Assembly: GCA_937864385.1 (NCBI GenBank)
Contig: CALMJN010000137.1
Coordinates: forward strand, 1-7,156
DNA: 7,156 bases
Direction of reading: 5' to 3'
Origin: an uncultured Methanosarcinales archaeon
GTDB taxonomy: Archaea; Halobacteriota; Methanosarcinia; Methanotrichales; Methanotrichaceae
The position numbers were made by a program, and so were the translations under genes. Shown here one piece after another: positions 1-5,964 of the stretch. Each line of letters starts with the position of its first letter. The stretch's first letter is position 1. The notes below the pieces were generated by a model. That model saw only the letters and a program-made list of their open reading frames with translations, ran no database searches and was not told the DNA's origin.

Positions 1-2
1 CC

Positions 3-3000
3 GATCTTCTCTCCCCGCTGGATATAAAGTCGGTCCCATTAAAGTCGGGCCAATCCCTCGATTCATACCAGGAAGAGTCCCTCCTGCCGCCGATGGAAAA
101 GAAAGAGATCGACGCCAGCGATCTTCAGCCTAATGCAGCCAGCAAACACGCCTCCCTGACTGCTTCAGTGCAGCTGGACACTAAGGTGTCCGAGGTCCAT
201 CTGGAGAACACTGGATCATTGCCTCTGCATCAAATCCAGATCACCAGCCAGGGAAGATCTCTGGGAAAGATATCCATGCTCGACCGCCAGGAAAAGAAGG
301 TGCTGGCGGTGAGCGGCTCTCCCCAGGATATCGCTGTCCAGGCCCTGGATCCCGATGATCATCTCCTAAGTGCTCAGGTAAAATACGAATCACTCCCGGA
401 GGCAGGAAGCACCGAAGACCCCACGACAGAGAGCATGCCCCTGAAAACAAAGTCTGTTCCTTCTTCCAGCATATCACATTCCTCAGAGCTTTACACTGCA
501 CCCTCCTCAAGTGGGAATTTCCCATCAGTAACTTCAATCCCAGTCGCAGAAGAAGATCTGAGCCAGAACACTCCCCTCCTCTTGAACTTAGCCGTCAACC
601 GATCAGATGGACGGCCAGGGGAAGCGGTGGGCTACAGATGCATTGCCAGGAATGGTGGGCAGATTGAGCTGTCCGATGTGGCCATCAACTGTGCCGGAAA
701 GGTGGCATCCACCAGCTATCTTACCCCAGGCAAGGAGCTGCATCTGGATGGATTCATAATTATCTCCAATGATACCAGGCTTCAGGCAGAAGTGCAGGCC
801 TCCGACCCCGAAGGCGATATTTTAACCAGAAATGCCTCGGCCGAGATTCGCCGCATCTGCTCTGAGCTCGATCTGAAGCTGGTCTATCCCCAGAGAGCGC
901 ACCGGGGAGATGAGATTAAACTGGCCGTAAGAGTTGAAAATAAAGGGATAGAGAACCTCACCAACATATTGGTCCGCTGCGGTGAGGGTGAGATAGGAAG
1001 AATCGAGCTTCTTCCCTCCGGATCGAGCCAGACCCTGGAAAAGAAGATGATTGTCGACCAGAGCATGCAGGATCTGATCTCTGCCGAGGCCAAGAGCCCG
1101 GTCGGCCAGGATGTCTATGCCAGCCAGAGGCTCAACCTCAGTCTGCTCAACTCCTCCCTCCAGATTCAGGGCAGCCCGGAAGAGGTCAGGATTTATCCGG
1201 GAGAGCCGGCCGAGGTATTCTGGCATCTGAAGAACAGCGGGGAAGAGACACTGTATAACATCACCCTGGAGGGTGATGGAGACAGCCGTATTCTCAGAGA
1301 GCTTGCGCCGGGAAAATCAGTAGATGTGGCGGCCATCTACAGCAATAATCTGACCACCTGGATCAATGTCACCGCCAGGGGATTCAATGGCAATGGATTT
1401 GAGGCATCAGATAGTGCCGGGGTGCTGCTGCAGGCCATCCGTCCCGGTATAACCATCAAGGCCATGCCCACTGAGGTTGAGGCCTGCCCGGGGGAGGAGG
1501 CAGAGGCCAATATCCTGGTCAGCAACAGTGGAGACGATGTACTGGATAATGTGCTCTTGAGATTGAATGGCTCGGCAATAGCAACAATCGGAAAGCTCCT
1601 GCCGGGAGAGTTCCGGGTTATCCAATCCAAAACCACGATCATCGGCAATTGCAGCCTTGAGTTTGAGGCCCTGGGAGAGGACTCTGTAAACAAGATCCAG
1701 TCGGATGCAGCCACAGTCAAGGTCAATTGCGTGAGGCTGTCCCTCAAGGTCTTCGCCAGCGCTTCCCCTGCTGTGGTCTCTCCCGGCGAGAGCTGCGAGA
1801 TCACCTGCATCGTAGCCAATACCGGCAAGGTCACATTGAATGATATATTTGTGATAAGCAAGAGGCTGGGACCTCTCGGCCATATCGATTGCCTTTACCC
1901 CAAGAGGCAGATGACGGTGACAACAAACAAGAGCGTAAGCTCTGCCATAGAGGACACCATAACTGCCGAGGGCTTCACCCAGGAGAGAACATCGGTAAGA
2001 GCAAGCACAACCCTTAGCATAGAGCTGGTCAGCTCCAGCCCGTCTCTGGAAGATTCTTTTCAGGCAGAGGAACCGGGGCCAGGCCGATCCTCCGCCACAG
2101 ACATGACCTGGGCCAACATCACCTTGGGCAATCTCAGCCAGCCCTTCAACCTTCCCGCCCAAGAGGAGATGGAGAGGGATGTATCCAGGCAGATGGCCAG
2201 GAATTCAGACCGATCTGCCATGAAGCAGAACAATGCCGTTATGGACGGGATCTCAAATCTTCTCCGCTATGTTGAAAGGCTGCTGGGAGCAAAAGAGGCA
2301 GAGGCATCTCCGGCTATAGACCGGCCCCAGTCGGAGGCACTTAATCCGGATTCTGAACCGGGATTTGCTCCCCAGAGCAGGGATGAGCTCGCATCCTCGC
2401 AGAATTATGAGCTCTCCATTGCCGGTGTTAAGGGCTCAGAGCATGGGGCCATAGTCATCCTGGATGTCAATGCTCAACCATCTCAGCCGGCCGCCAATGA
2501 GCCGATCAAGGTGACTGCCCATCTGAAGAGTCCAGAGGGAATAGAGAACGCTCTGGTGAAATACGGCCTCTCCGATCTACCCCTCACCAGGTCGGATATG
2601 CTCAATGTGGCCCGGGTCTACGACTGTGCCCTGAGCCTGGAGTCGGGCACAGTCCAAGACGGCTATTGGAGCGGCAGCATCCCTGGCCGGGGTGCAGGGA
2701 CCTATATGCCCCTGTCACTCTGGATAACCGACGGAACCAGCACGGCGGAAGGAGGACCATATCTGATTCACTGGAGCACGGTCAACGCCGCGGAGAGAAG
2801 CAGCAAAGAAGCAGCAAAGTCCTCCGGAAACGGCATGCTCTTCATAGAGTCCACGTCAGTGAAAGGCAGAGGCGAGGTCTCCATCAAGGACACAGTCATG
2901 GGATCGAATGTTCAGTTCGACGAGAAGCTCAAGGGAAGCGGCTCCATCAGCCTGGAGAGTCTGCGGGTGATCGACAGGAAGGGAGCCGAGGATAACTTCA

Positions 3001-3326
3001 CTGAGAAAAAGGATCTGGTCTTCACCGGAGGCCAGCTCAAAGGTCGAAAGACAGTGGCCTCTCCCAAGTTCCAGGGCGGCCTGGGGGCTTCGGTCACAGA
3101 AAGGTTCAACCTCAGCCACGTAGACAAGAGCGAGACCTCCAGGGTAACCAGCAATAGCCTGTCCAACAATAGCCTATCCTTCCAGACAGACCAGGCCTTT
3201 GACGGAACCTGGAACATCCAGACCAAGTATGCCAAGTTCTTCAAGAAGATGAAAGCGGACCAGAAGTACACCGGCTCCTTCCAGACCCAAAAGGATATAG
3301 AGTTCCAGGATAACGCGCCCGGCTAA
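3..3326 (+). CDS. Large secreted/surface protein with tandem Ig-like repeats, 5'-partial
   Basis: The frame is open from the first complete codon at 3, with no stop before the TAA at 3324. The Met at 93 has no Shine-Dalgarno at proper spacing and no signal peptide follows it, so the true start lies left of the window. Numbered from that Met, about six repeats of 80-97 residues are visible (22-100, 162-254, 259-350, 355-446, 453-545, 549-645). Each has the pattern 'PGE..E....V.N.G...L.N..V', then a 'LxPG' turn, typical of CARDB/DUF11-like beta-sandwich domains. Residues 646-775 form a linker with a charged helical stretch (690-735). Residues 776-897 look like another beta domain. Residues 913-1075 form a C-terminal domain ending in an aromatic, lysine-rich segment (KYAKFFKKMKADQKYTGSF). 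I count 17 N-X-S/T sequons, consistent with archaeal surface N-glycosylation. No C-terminal membrane helix or sorting motif is seen. An adhesive or envelope role is inferred from architecture; the exact function is unknown. Confidence 0.85.
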   Translation, partial: DLLSPLDIKSVPLKSGQSLDSYQEESLLPPMEKKEIDASDLQPNAASKHASLTASVQLDTKVSEVHLENTGSLPLHQIQITSQGRSLGKISMLDRQEKKVLAVSGSPQDIAVQALDPDDHLLSAQVKYESLPEAGSTEDPTTESMPLKTKSVPSSSISHSSELYTAPSSSGNFPSVTSIPVAEEDLSQNTPLLLNLAVNRSDGRPGEAVGYRCIARNGGQIELSDVAINCAGKVASTSYLTPGKELHLDGFIIISNDTRLQAEVQASDPEGDILTRNASAEIRRICSELDLKLVYPQRAHRGDEIKLAVRVENKGIENLTNILVRCGEGEIGRIELLPSGSSQTLEKKMIVDQSMQDLISAEAKSPVGQDVYASQRLNLSLLNSSLQIQGSPEEVRIYPGEPAEVFWHLKNSGEETLYNITLEGDGDSRILRELAPGKSVDVAAIYSNNLTTWINVTARGFNGNGFEASDSAGVLLQAIRPGITIKAMPTEVEACPGEEAEANILVSNSGDDVLDNVLLRLNGSAIATIGKLLPGEFRVIQSKTTIIGNCSLEFEALGEDSVNKIQSDAATVKVNCVRLSLKVFASASPAVVSPGESCEITCIVANTGKVTLNDIFVISKRLGPLGHIDCLYPKRQMTVTTNKSVSSAIEDTITAEGFTQERTSVRASTTLSIELVSSSPSLEDSFQAEEPGPGRSSATDMTWANITLGNLSQPFNLPAQEEMERDVSRQMARNSDRSAMKQNNAVMDGISNLLRYVERLLGAKEAEASPAIDRPQSEALNPDSEPGFAPQSRDELASSQNYELSIAGVKGSEHGAIVILDVNAQPSQPAANEPIKVTAHLKSPEGIENALVKYGLSDLPLTRSDMLNVARVYDCALSLESGTVQDGYWSGSIPGRGAGTYMPLSLWITDGTSTAEGGPYLIHWSTVNAAERSSKEAAKSSGNGMLFIESTSVKGRGEVSIKDTVMGSNVQFDEKLKGSGSISLESLRVIDRKGAEDNFTEKKDLVFTGGQLKGRKTVASPKFQGGLGASVTERFNLSHVDKSETSRVTSNSLSNNSLSFQTDQAFDGTWNIQTKYAKFFKKMKADQKYTGSFQTQKDIEFQDNAPG

Positions 3327-3327
3327 A

Positions 3328-3359
3328 AACCGGAAAGACCCGCCTCCGGGCGGACGGTT
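3328..3359 (+). terminator. GC-rich hairpin after the surface-protein gene
   Basis: Two nested stems begin two bases after the TAA stop. The inner stem is CCGCC (3340-3344) with GGCGG (3349-3353) around a TCCG loop. The outer stem is AACCG (3328-3332) with CGGTT (3355-3359). There is no T-tract after it, so it could be a transcript 3'-end or stability structure and not a true terminator. The inverted symmetry is directly visible; the role is inferred from position. Confidence 0.35.
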
Positions 3360-3381
3360 CTGGAATCACGCCTGCATAGGG

Positions 3382-3477
3382 CGCAAGATCAAGAGACGGG
3401 ACAGGGATGTGAGGATAAGGATTGCGGCTATGATTTTGCTCAACTATAAAGAGATTGTAGCACCGCAGATCATGATC
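3382..3477 (+). pseudogene. Possible N-terminal remnant of a helix-turn-helix transposase
   Basis: Frame 1 reads RKIKRRDRDVRIRIAAMI followed by LLNYKEIVAPQIM, which resembles the first helix region of IS630-type transposases (pattern 'RRD.DVR.R.AAMILL.Y'). After about 30 residues the resemblance ends, and the frame runs on without recognisable content to a stop at 3580. No ribosome binding site or start codon is in a sensible place, and the catalytic part is absent. If real, it is a decayed fragment of a second mobile element. The match is from pattern memory over a short stretch, so it could be chance. Confidence 0.25.
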
Positions 3478-3490
3478 CATCCGGCTTGTC

Positions 3491-3541
3491 CGGCAGGATA
3501 TCTCCTATCATGCAATCAATCCGATAGGCTAATATCTGCCG
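3491..3541. repeat. Imperfect 19-bp inverted repeat downstream of the winged-helix gene
   Basis: The left arm at 3491-3509 (CGGCAGGATATCTCCTATC) and the right arm at 3523-3541 (GATAGGCTAATATCTGCCG) pair through CGGCAG/CTGCCG, ATAT/ATAT and CCTATC/GATAGG. There is a one-base bulge, a small internal loop and a 13-nt apical loop. It starts three bases beyond the stop of the minus-strand winged-helix gene and faces the 3' end of the surface-protein gene. A role as a terminator or 3'-end structure between convergent genes is the simplest reading. No T-run follows on either strand. Its symmetry would also suit a dimeric DNA-binding protein. Confidence 0.5.
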
Positions 3542-3544
3542 ATA

Positions 3545-3808
3545 TCATCTGGTCCACAGAAGGGATCGCCCAAGGTCCGTAAGCTGCAGCTGATTAAATC
3601 CATGCTTAAGGATCAGGTGCCCTTCATCAAAGGAACCTGATTGGGCATCAATATAGCCCAATTCCTTCAAGCGAACCAGACGGCTTAGCATCGCCTTTTT
3701 TTCCAGCCTTAAAGCGCTCTTGACATTTACCGAAAAAACCCATCCGGTTGGGGATCTTTCGTAAATCGCCTTGAGAATCCTCCTATCCATATCATCCAGG
3801 AGATCCAT
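3545..3808 (-). CDS. Small winged helix-turn-helix DNA-binding protein (87 aa)
   Basis: The product is a single winged-helix domain. Helix 1 is DDMDRRILKAIYE, a second helix lies around VNVKSALRL, and the likely recognition helix is EKKAMLSRLVRLKELGYI. It is followed by a beta wing and a last helix (QLQLTDLGRSLL), the order seen in many small archaeal MarR/ArsR-like regulators. It has no ligand-binding or second domain, so it is probably a transcription factor that binds DNA as a dimer; its target is unknown. I chose the ATG at 3808 over the TTG at 3850. GGTGGTGA (3814-3821 on the complement) sits 5 nt upstream of the ATG, and the TATA box at 3864-3871 predicts a transcript start near 3840, downstream of that TTG. 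It converges with the surface-protein gene and diverges from the insertion sequence. The fold is fairly sure, the function is not. Confidence 0.72.
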   Translation of the reverse strand: MDLLDDMDRRILKAIYERSPTGWVFSVNVKSALRLEKKAMLSRLVRLKELGYIDAQSGSFDEGHLILKHGFNQLQLTDLGRSLLWTR

Positions 3809-3863
3809 TGATTTCACCACCTTCCCCTGCCAGCAGAACTTAAATGACAATTGCCCTGCGATG

Positions 3864-3871
3864 ATTTATAA
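3864..3871 (-). promoter_or_regulatory. TATA box for the winged-helix gene
   Basis: On the minus strand this reads TTATAAAT, close to the archaeal TATA consensus. A transcript starting about 25 nt downstream (near 3840) would have a leader of about 30 nt containing the GGTGGTGA ribosome binding site. The upstream BRE is weak. The box lies about 35 bp outside the inferred left end of the insertion sequence, so the insertion left the core promoter intact but may have replaced sequences upstream of it. Confidence 0.45.
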
Positions 3872-3903
3872 TTGCTGCTATAAACAAAAAGATCCACTGA
3901 TAG

Positions 3904-3917
3904 AACCTAAGCTCCCG
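3904..3917 (+). repeat. Left terminal inverted repeat of the insertion sequence
   Basis: AACCTAAGCTCCCG matches the reverse complement of 5625-5638 at 13 of 14 positions. Just outside it, GATAG (3899-3903) matches the complement of GCTATC at the right end with one extra base, so the repeat may extend outward. Confidence 0.55.
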
Positions 3918-3997
3918 GATTAAGTAGGGACATTATCGGGTCGATCTCAATTTTAAGGCCCTTATTTTGAAAAATAACCCTGGTTAGCCTCGCTTGC

Positions 3998-4012
3998 CGA
4001 AAGATTTTTATA
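3998..4012 (+). promoter_or_regulatory. BRE/TATA promoter of the transposase gene
   Basis: A purine-rich BRE-like CCGAAAGA is followed at once by TTTTTATA (4005-4012), a strong match to the methanogen core promoter. Transcription would start about 25 nt later, near 4033, giving a leader of only about 10 nt that still includes GAGG (4034-4037). This start excludes the upstream in-frame ATG at 4017 and supports translation from 4044. Confidence 0.6.
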
Positions 4013-4043
4013 CTTTATGCGCCTACTTATATTGAGGCACATA

Positions 4044-5618
4044 ATGAAACCCACTAGAAGAATCAAAGTGAAAAATGGGATCGAATATTGGTATGAAGAA
4101 ACGCCATACTATGACAAGGAGAAAAAACAGATCCGACATAGATCAAAATATTTAGGCAGAAATGTAGGTGGCCAGCCAGTCAGGATGCGTTCAGCATCTG
4201 AAGATGTCAAAGGGAAGATGAAAAAGAAATCTGCGGACGTCAAGTCGTCATTTGATTATGGCACCATATTCATTCTTCAATCGATAATGGAAGAACTCAA
4301 ATTGGATCGCTATCTTGCGGATTTATTGCCTTCTTCGGAGATATCTATGGTTCGTGCATTGGCATTCAACCGGATCGTGCGACCTACGGCAATGAAGAAT
4401 GTCGATTCATGGTACGAAGGAACATCTCTTGCTCTCGAATCTCCTCAAGTTAATCTCACCAGCCAGCGAGTAAGTGAGCTTCTCTGTCGATTAGGTGAAA
4501 GCAATATCCCAGACAGGTTTATGTCCCAGCTTATCGAAGGAACCGACACAAAGAACACTCTCATTTACGATATTACGAGCCTGTCAAGTTACTCTCAACT
4601 CATCAACCTTCTTGAGTATGGATACAACCGTGATGGAGAACCTCTTCCACAAATCAATATGTCCTTGATTCTGGATAAAGACAAAGGTATCCCCGTGATG
4701 TATGACATCTTCCCAGGCAGCATCTCTGATGTTAGTACACTTTCAGGCACCTTGAAAAAGATAAAAGCCCATGGTATCCAAAATTATGTCGCCGTGATGG
4801 ATCGCGGATTCTTCAGTCTCAGTAATCTCTGTGAGTTGATGGGTAATAAGATTTCATTTGTCATGGCTGCCAAATTGCAGCTAAATGATCTAAAGCAACT
4901 GATGACTGAAGCGCAAAAAGATATTGATGATGTAAGGTATCTTCATAAGTTTAACAAGGACCCGATTTTTGCGAAGCCAATCAAATATAATATTGATTCT
5001 ATGGAAGTCCACGGGTATGTGTATTATGATCCTAAACTCGAACAAACCGAGAAGCAAACCCTTCTAAGTAGGTTGTATGATATTCGCGAAGAGTTGCTAA
5101 ATGTGCACTTGAAGAAGAATAGCAATCCCCACATAGTTTTCAAAGAGAAAGCGCGTGGTTTTGGAAACTTCTTTGATTGGCAGGTGATTGATAATCGCTT
5201 TGATGTTGCGATTAGGCAAAATGCAGTTGCTCAAAGAATGAATAAGATGGGCAAGTATATCCTATTCTACTCTGGGAACTTCGACTGGATGGAGTGCATT
5301 TCTCTTTACAGGGAACGCGATGAAATTGAAAAGAGTTTTAAAGCTTTGAAAAATGAAATTGATGTTCTTCCGTTGAATACTCATAGCGAAAAGACAACAA
5401 GAGGTTTCATTTTCATCGCTTTCCTTGGTCTAATCATTAGGTCCAGGTTGATGAATATGATGCGGGAAAAAGGGCTACTAGATAAATATTCTGTTGAGCT
5501 TCTACTTCTACAATTGGAGAAATTGAGAAAAATTACTTTAGCAGACGGGCAGATATTCGTCACCGAAATGACAAAAAAACAGAGAGAAATACTTCAGGCG
5601 CTAGACTTGTGCGCCTGA
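4044..5618 (+). CDS. DDE transposase, IS1634 family (524 aa)
   Basis: This is the transposase of the insertion sequence, expected to cut and join the element's ends through a two-metal RNase H-like active site. Numbered from the Met at 4044, the first catalytic Asp is D176 (LIYDITSLSSYS), the second is D253 (VAVMDRGFFSLSN) and the Glu is E429. E429 lies in a perfect IS4-superfamily Y-x2-R-x3-E-x6-K signature (Y422, R425, E429, K436). The basic N-terminus with GIEYWYEETPYYD and KYLGRN is typical of IS1634 members, and the insert of about 175 residues between D253 and E429 fits the beta-strand-rich insertion domain of IS4-type enzymes. The length is normal and there is no frameshift, so it is probably functional. 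The start at 4044 follows GAGG at 4034-4037 with 6-nt spacing; an ATG nine codons upstream lies before the predicted transcript start. Codon use is more A+T-rich than in the surrounding host genes. Confidence 0.95.
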   Translation: MKPTRRIKVKNGIEYWYEETPYYDKEKKQIRHRSKYLGRNVGGQPVRMRSASEDVKGKMKKKSADVKSSFDYGTIFILQSIMEELKLDRYLADLLPSSEISMVRALAFNRIVRPTAMKNVDSWYEGTSLALESPQVNLTSQRVSELLCRLGESNIPDRFMSQLIEGTDTKNTLIYDITSLSSYSQLINLLEYGYNRDGEPLPQINMSLILDKDKGIPVMYDIFPGSISDVSTLSGTLKKIKAHGIQNYVAVMDRGFFSLSNLCELMGNKISFVMAAKLQLNDLKQLMTEAQKDIDDVRYLHKFNKDPIFAKPIKYNIDSMEVHGYVYYDPKLEQTEKQTLLSRLYDIREELLNVHLKKNSNPHIVFKEKARGFGNFFDWQVIDNRFDVAIRQNAVAQRMNKMGKYILFYSGNFDWMECISLYRERDEIEKSFKALKNEIDVLPLNTHSEKTTRGFIFIAFLGLIIRSRLMNMMREKGLLDKYSVELLLLQLEKLRKITLADGQIFVTEMTKKQREILQALDLCA

Positions 5619-5624
5619 ACTTTT

Positions 5625-5638
5625 CGGGAGGTTAGGTT
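5625..5638 (-). repeat. Right terminal inverted repeat of the insertion sequence
   Basis: CGGGAGGTTAGGTT is the inverted partner of 3904-3917 and begins seven bases after the transposase stop, as expected for a compact insertion sequence. It is followed by GCTATC (5639-5644), which mirrors GATAG outside the left repeat. Confidence 0.55.
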
Positions 5639-5776
5639 GCTATCGTTTGTAATTTTTGATCTTTGGTATAGTCATAAATCTGAAGTAGGACGAGTGATCA
5701 AAGTGTGCATGTCGTGTTATAGACATACTAAGACATCGACTTAAGGCAATGGTGTTTTCGAGGGTGCAGCATATCC

Positions 5777-5795
5777 CTGAAAGTTGATTTATAAG
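5777..5795 (+). promoter_or_regulatory. Orphan BRE/TATA-like element
   Basis: CTGAAAGT is followed three bases later by TTTATAAG, similar in make-up to the transposase promoter. A transcript would begin near 5815 and run into the stem-loop at 5831-5863 and then antisense to the phage relic. No open reading frame follows, so either it drives a non-coding RNA or it is a chance motif in A+T-rich DNA. Confidence 0.25.
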
Positions 5796-5830
5796 CGACA
5801 CACAATCAGTAATACTTCTTCAGATATATT

Positions 5831-5863
5831 TATGCCATATCTGCATTAAATCAATATGGTATG
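5831..5863. repeat. A+T-rich stem-loop
   Basis: ATGCCATAT (5832-5840) pairs with ATATGGTAT (5854-5862), including one G-T pair, and a further T-G pair closes the base; the loop is 13 nt. It lies 16-18 nt after the transcript start predicted from the orphan promoter motif. Function unknown. Confidence 0.45.
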
Positions 5864-5964
5864 TCTAGCAGTTGAACGGGCCGGCCAAAAGGGAACTAGA
5901 TTCGAGAGTCTAGGCTCTATACTCTACTGTCTAGGGTATGATCGAGTCTTTCAGGTTCTCATCT

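Larger units (their letters stand above)
3904..5638 (+). mobile_element. Insertion sequence, IS1634-like (IS4 superfamily), about 1.7 kb
   Basis: A single full-length DDE transposase gene is bracketed by imperfect inverted repeats, with AACCTAAGCTCCCG at the left and the complement of AACCTAACCTCCCG at the right (13 of 14 matching). The element is clearly richer in A+T than the surface-protein and katG genes on either side. Its length fits the IS1634 group. I could not find a convincing target-site duplication at these ends, so either the exact ends lie a few bases further out (GATAG/CTATC pairs also flank the repeats) or the duplication has decayed. The intact transposase frame and promoter suggest a recent arrival. 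Confidence 0.65.
5639..5930. other. A+T-rich gap without a recognisable gene
   Basis: No frame on either strand gives a convincing protein. Visible structure: a promoter-like CTGAAAGT (5777-5784) plus TTTATAAG (5788-5795) on the plus strand; a 10-bp stem with a 13-nt loop at 5831-5863; and three copies of GTCTAG at 5863, 5908 and 5929, the middle one inside an AGAG...CTCT palindrome and paired with CTAGA at 5896. These may be leftovers of the prophage or of an older insertion, or a small untranslated RNA locus. Confidence 0.5.

Noticed and set aside
1407..2162. A 251-codon open frame on the minus strand inside the surface-protein gene
   Set aside because: Its composition (Cys, Gly, Ala and Tyr rich) is that of a reverse-strand shadow. 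The plus-strand frame shows consistent Ig-like repeats and sequons through the same stretch.
3241..3480. A 79-codon open frame on the minus strand over the surface-gene end
   Set aside because: It overlaps the well-supported C-terminal module of the surface protein and has no domain pattern or ribosome binding site.
3809..3850. TTG start at 3850 for the winged-helix protein
   Set aside because: The predicted transcript begins downstream of it, the extra 14 residues do not extend the fold, and the ATG at 3808 has a good Shine-Dalgarno match.
4017..4043. Earlier in-frame start for the transposase at 4017
   Set aside because: It lies only a few bases after the TATA box, before the expected transcript start, and has no ribosome binding site. 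The ATG at 4044 has GAGG at good spacing and begins with the usual family N-terminus.
3891..5661. GATC on both flanks as a target-site duplication of the insertion sequence
   Set aside because: Taking these four bases as the duplication would put the element's ends at sequences that do not form an inverted repeat, and a GATC match is too short to be meaningful.
5863..5934. Three GTCTAG copies as a possible CRISPR-like or iteron array
   Set aside because: The repeats are only six bases long and unevenly spaced (45 and 21 bases apart), with no conserved longer unit, so neither a CRISPR array nor an origin is supported.
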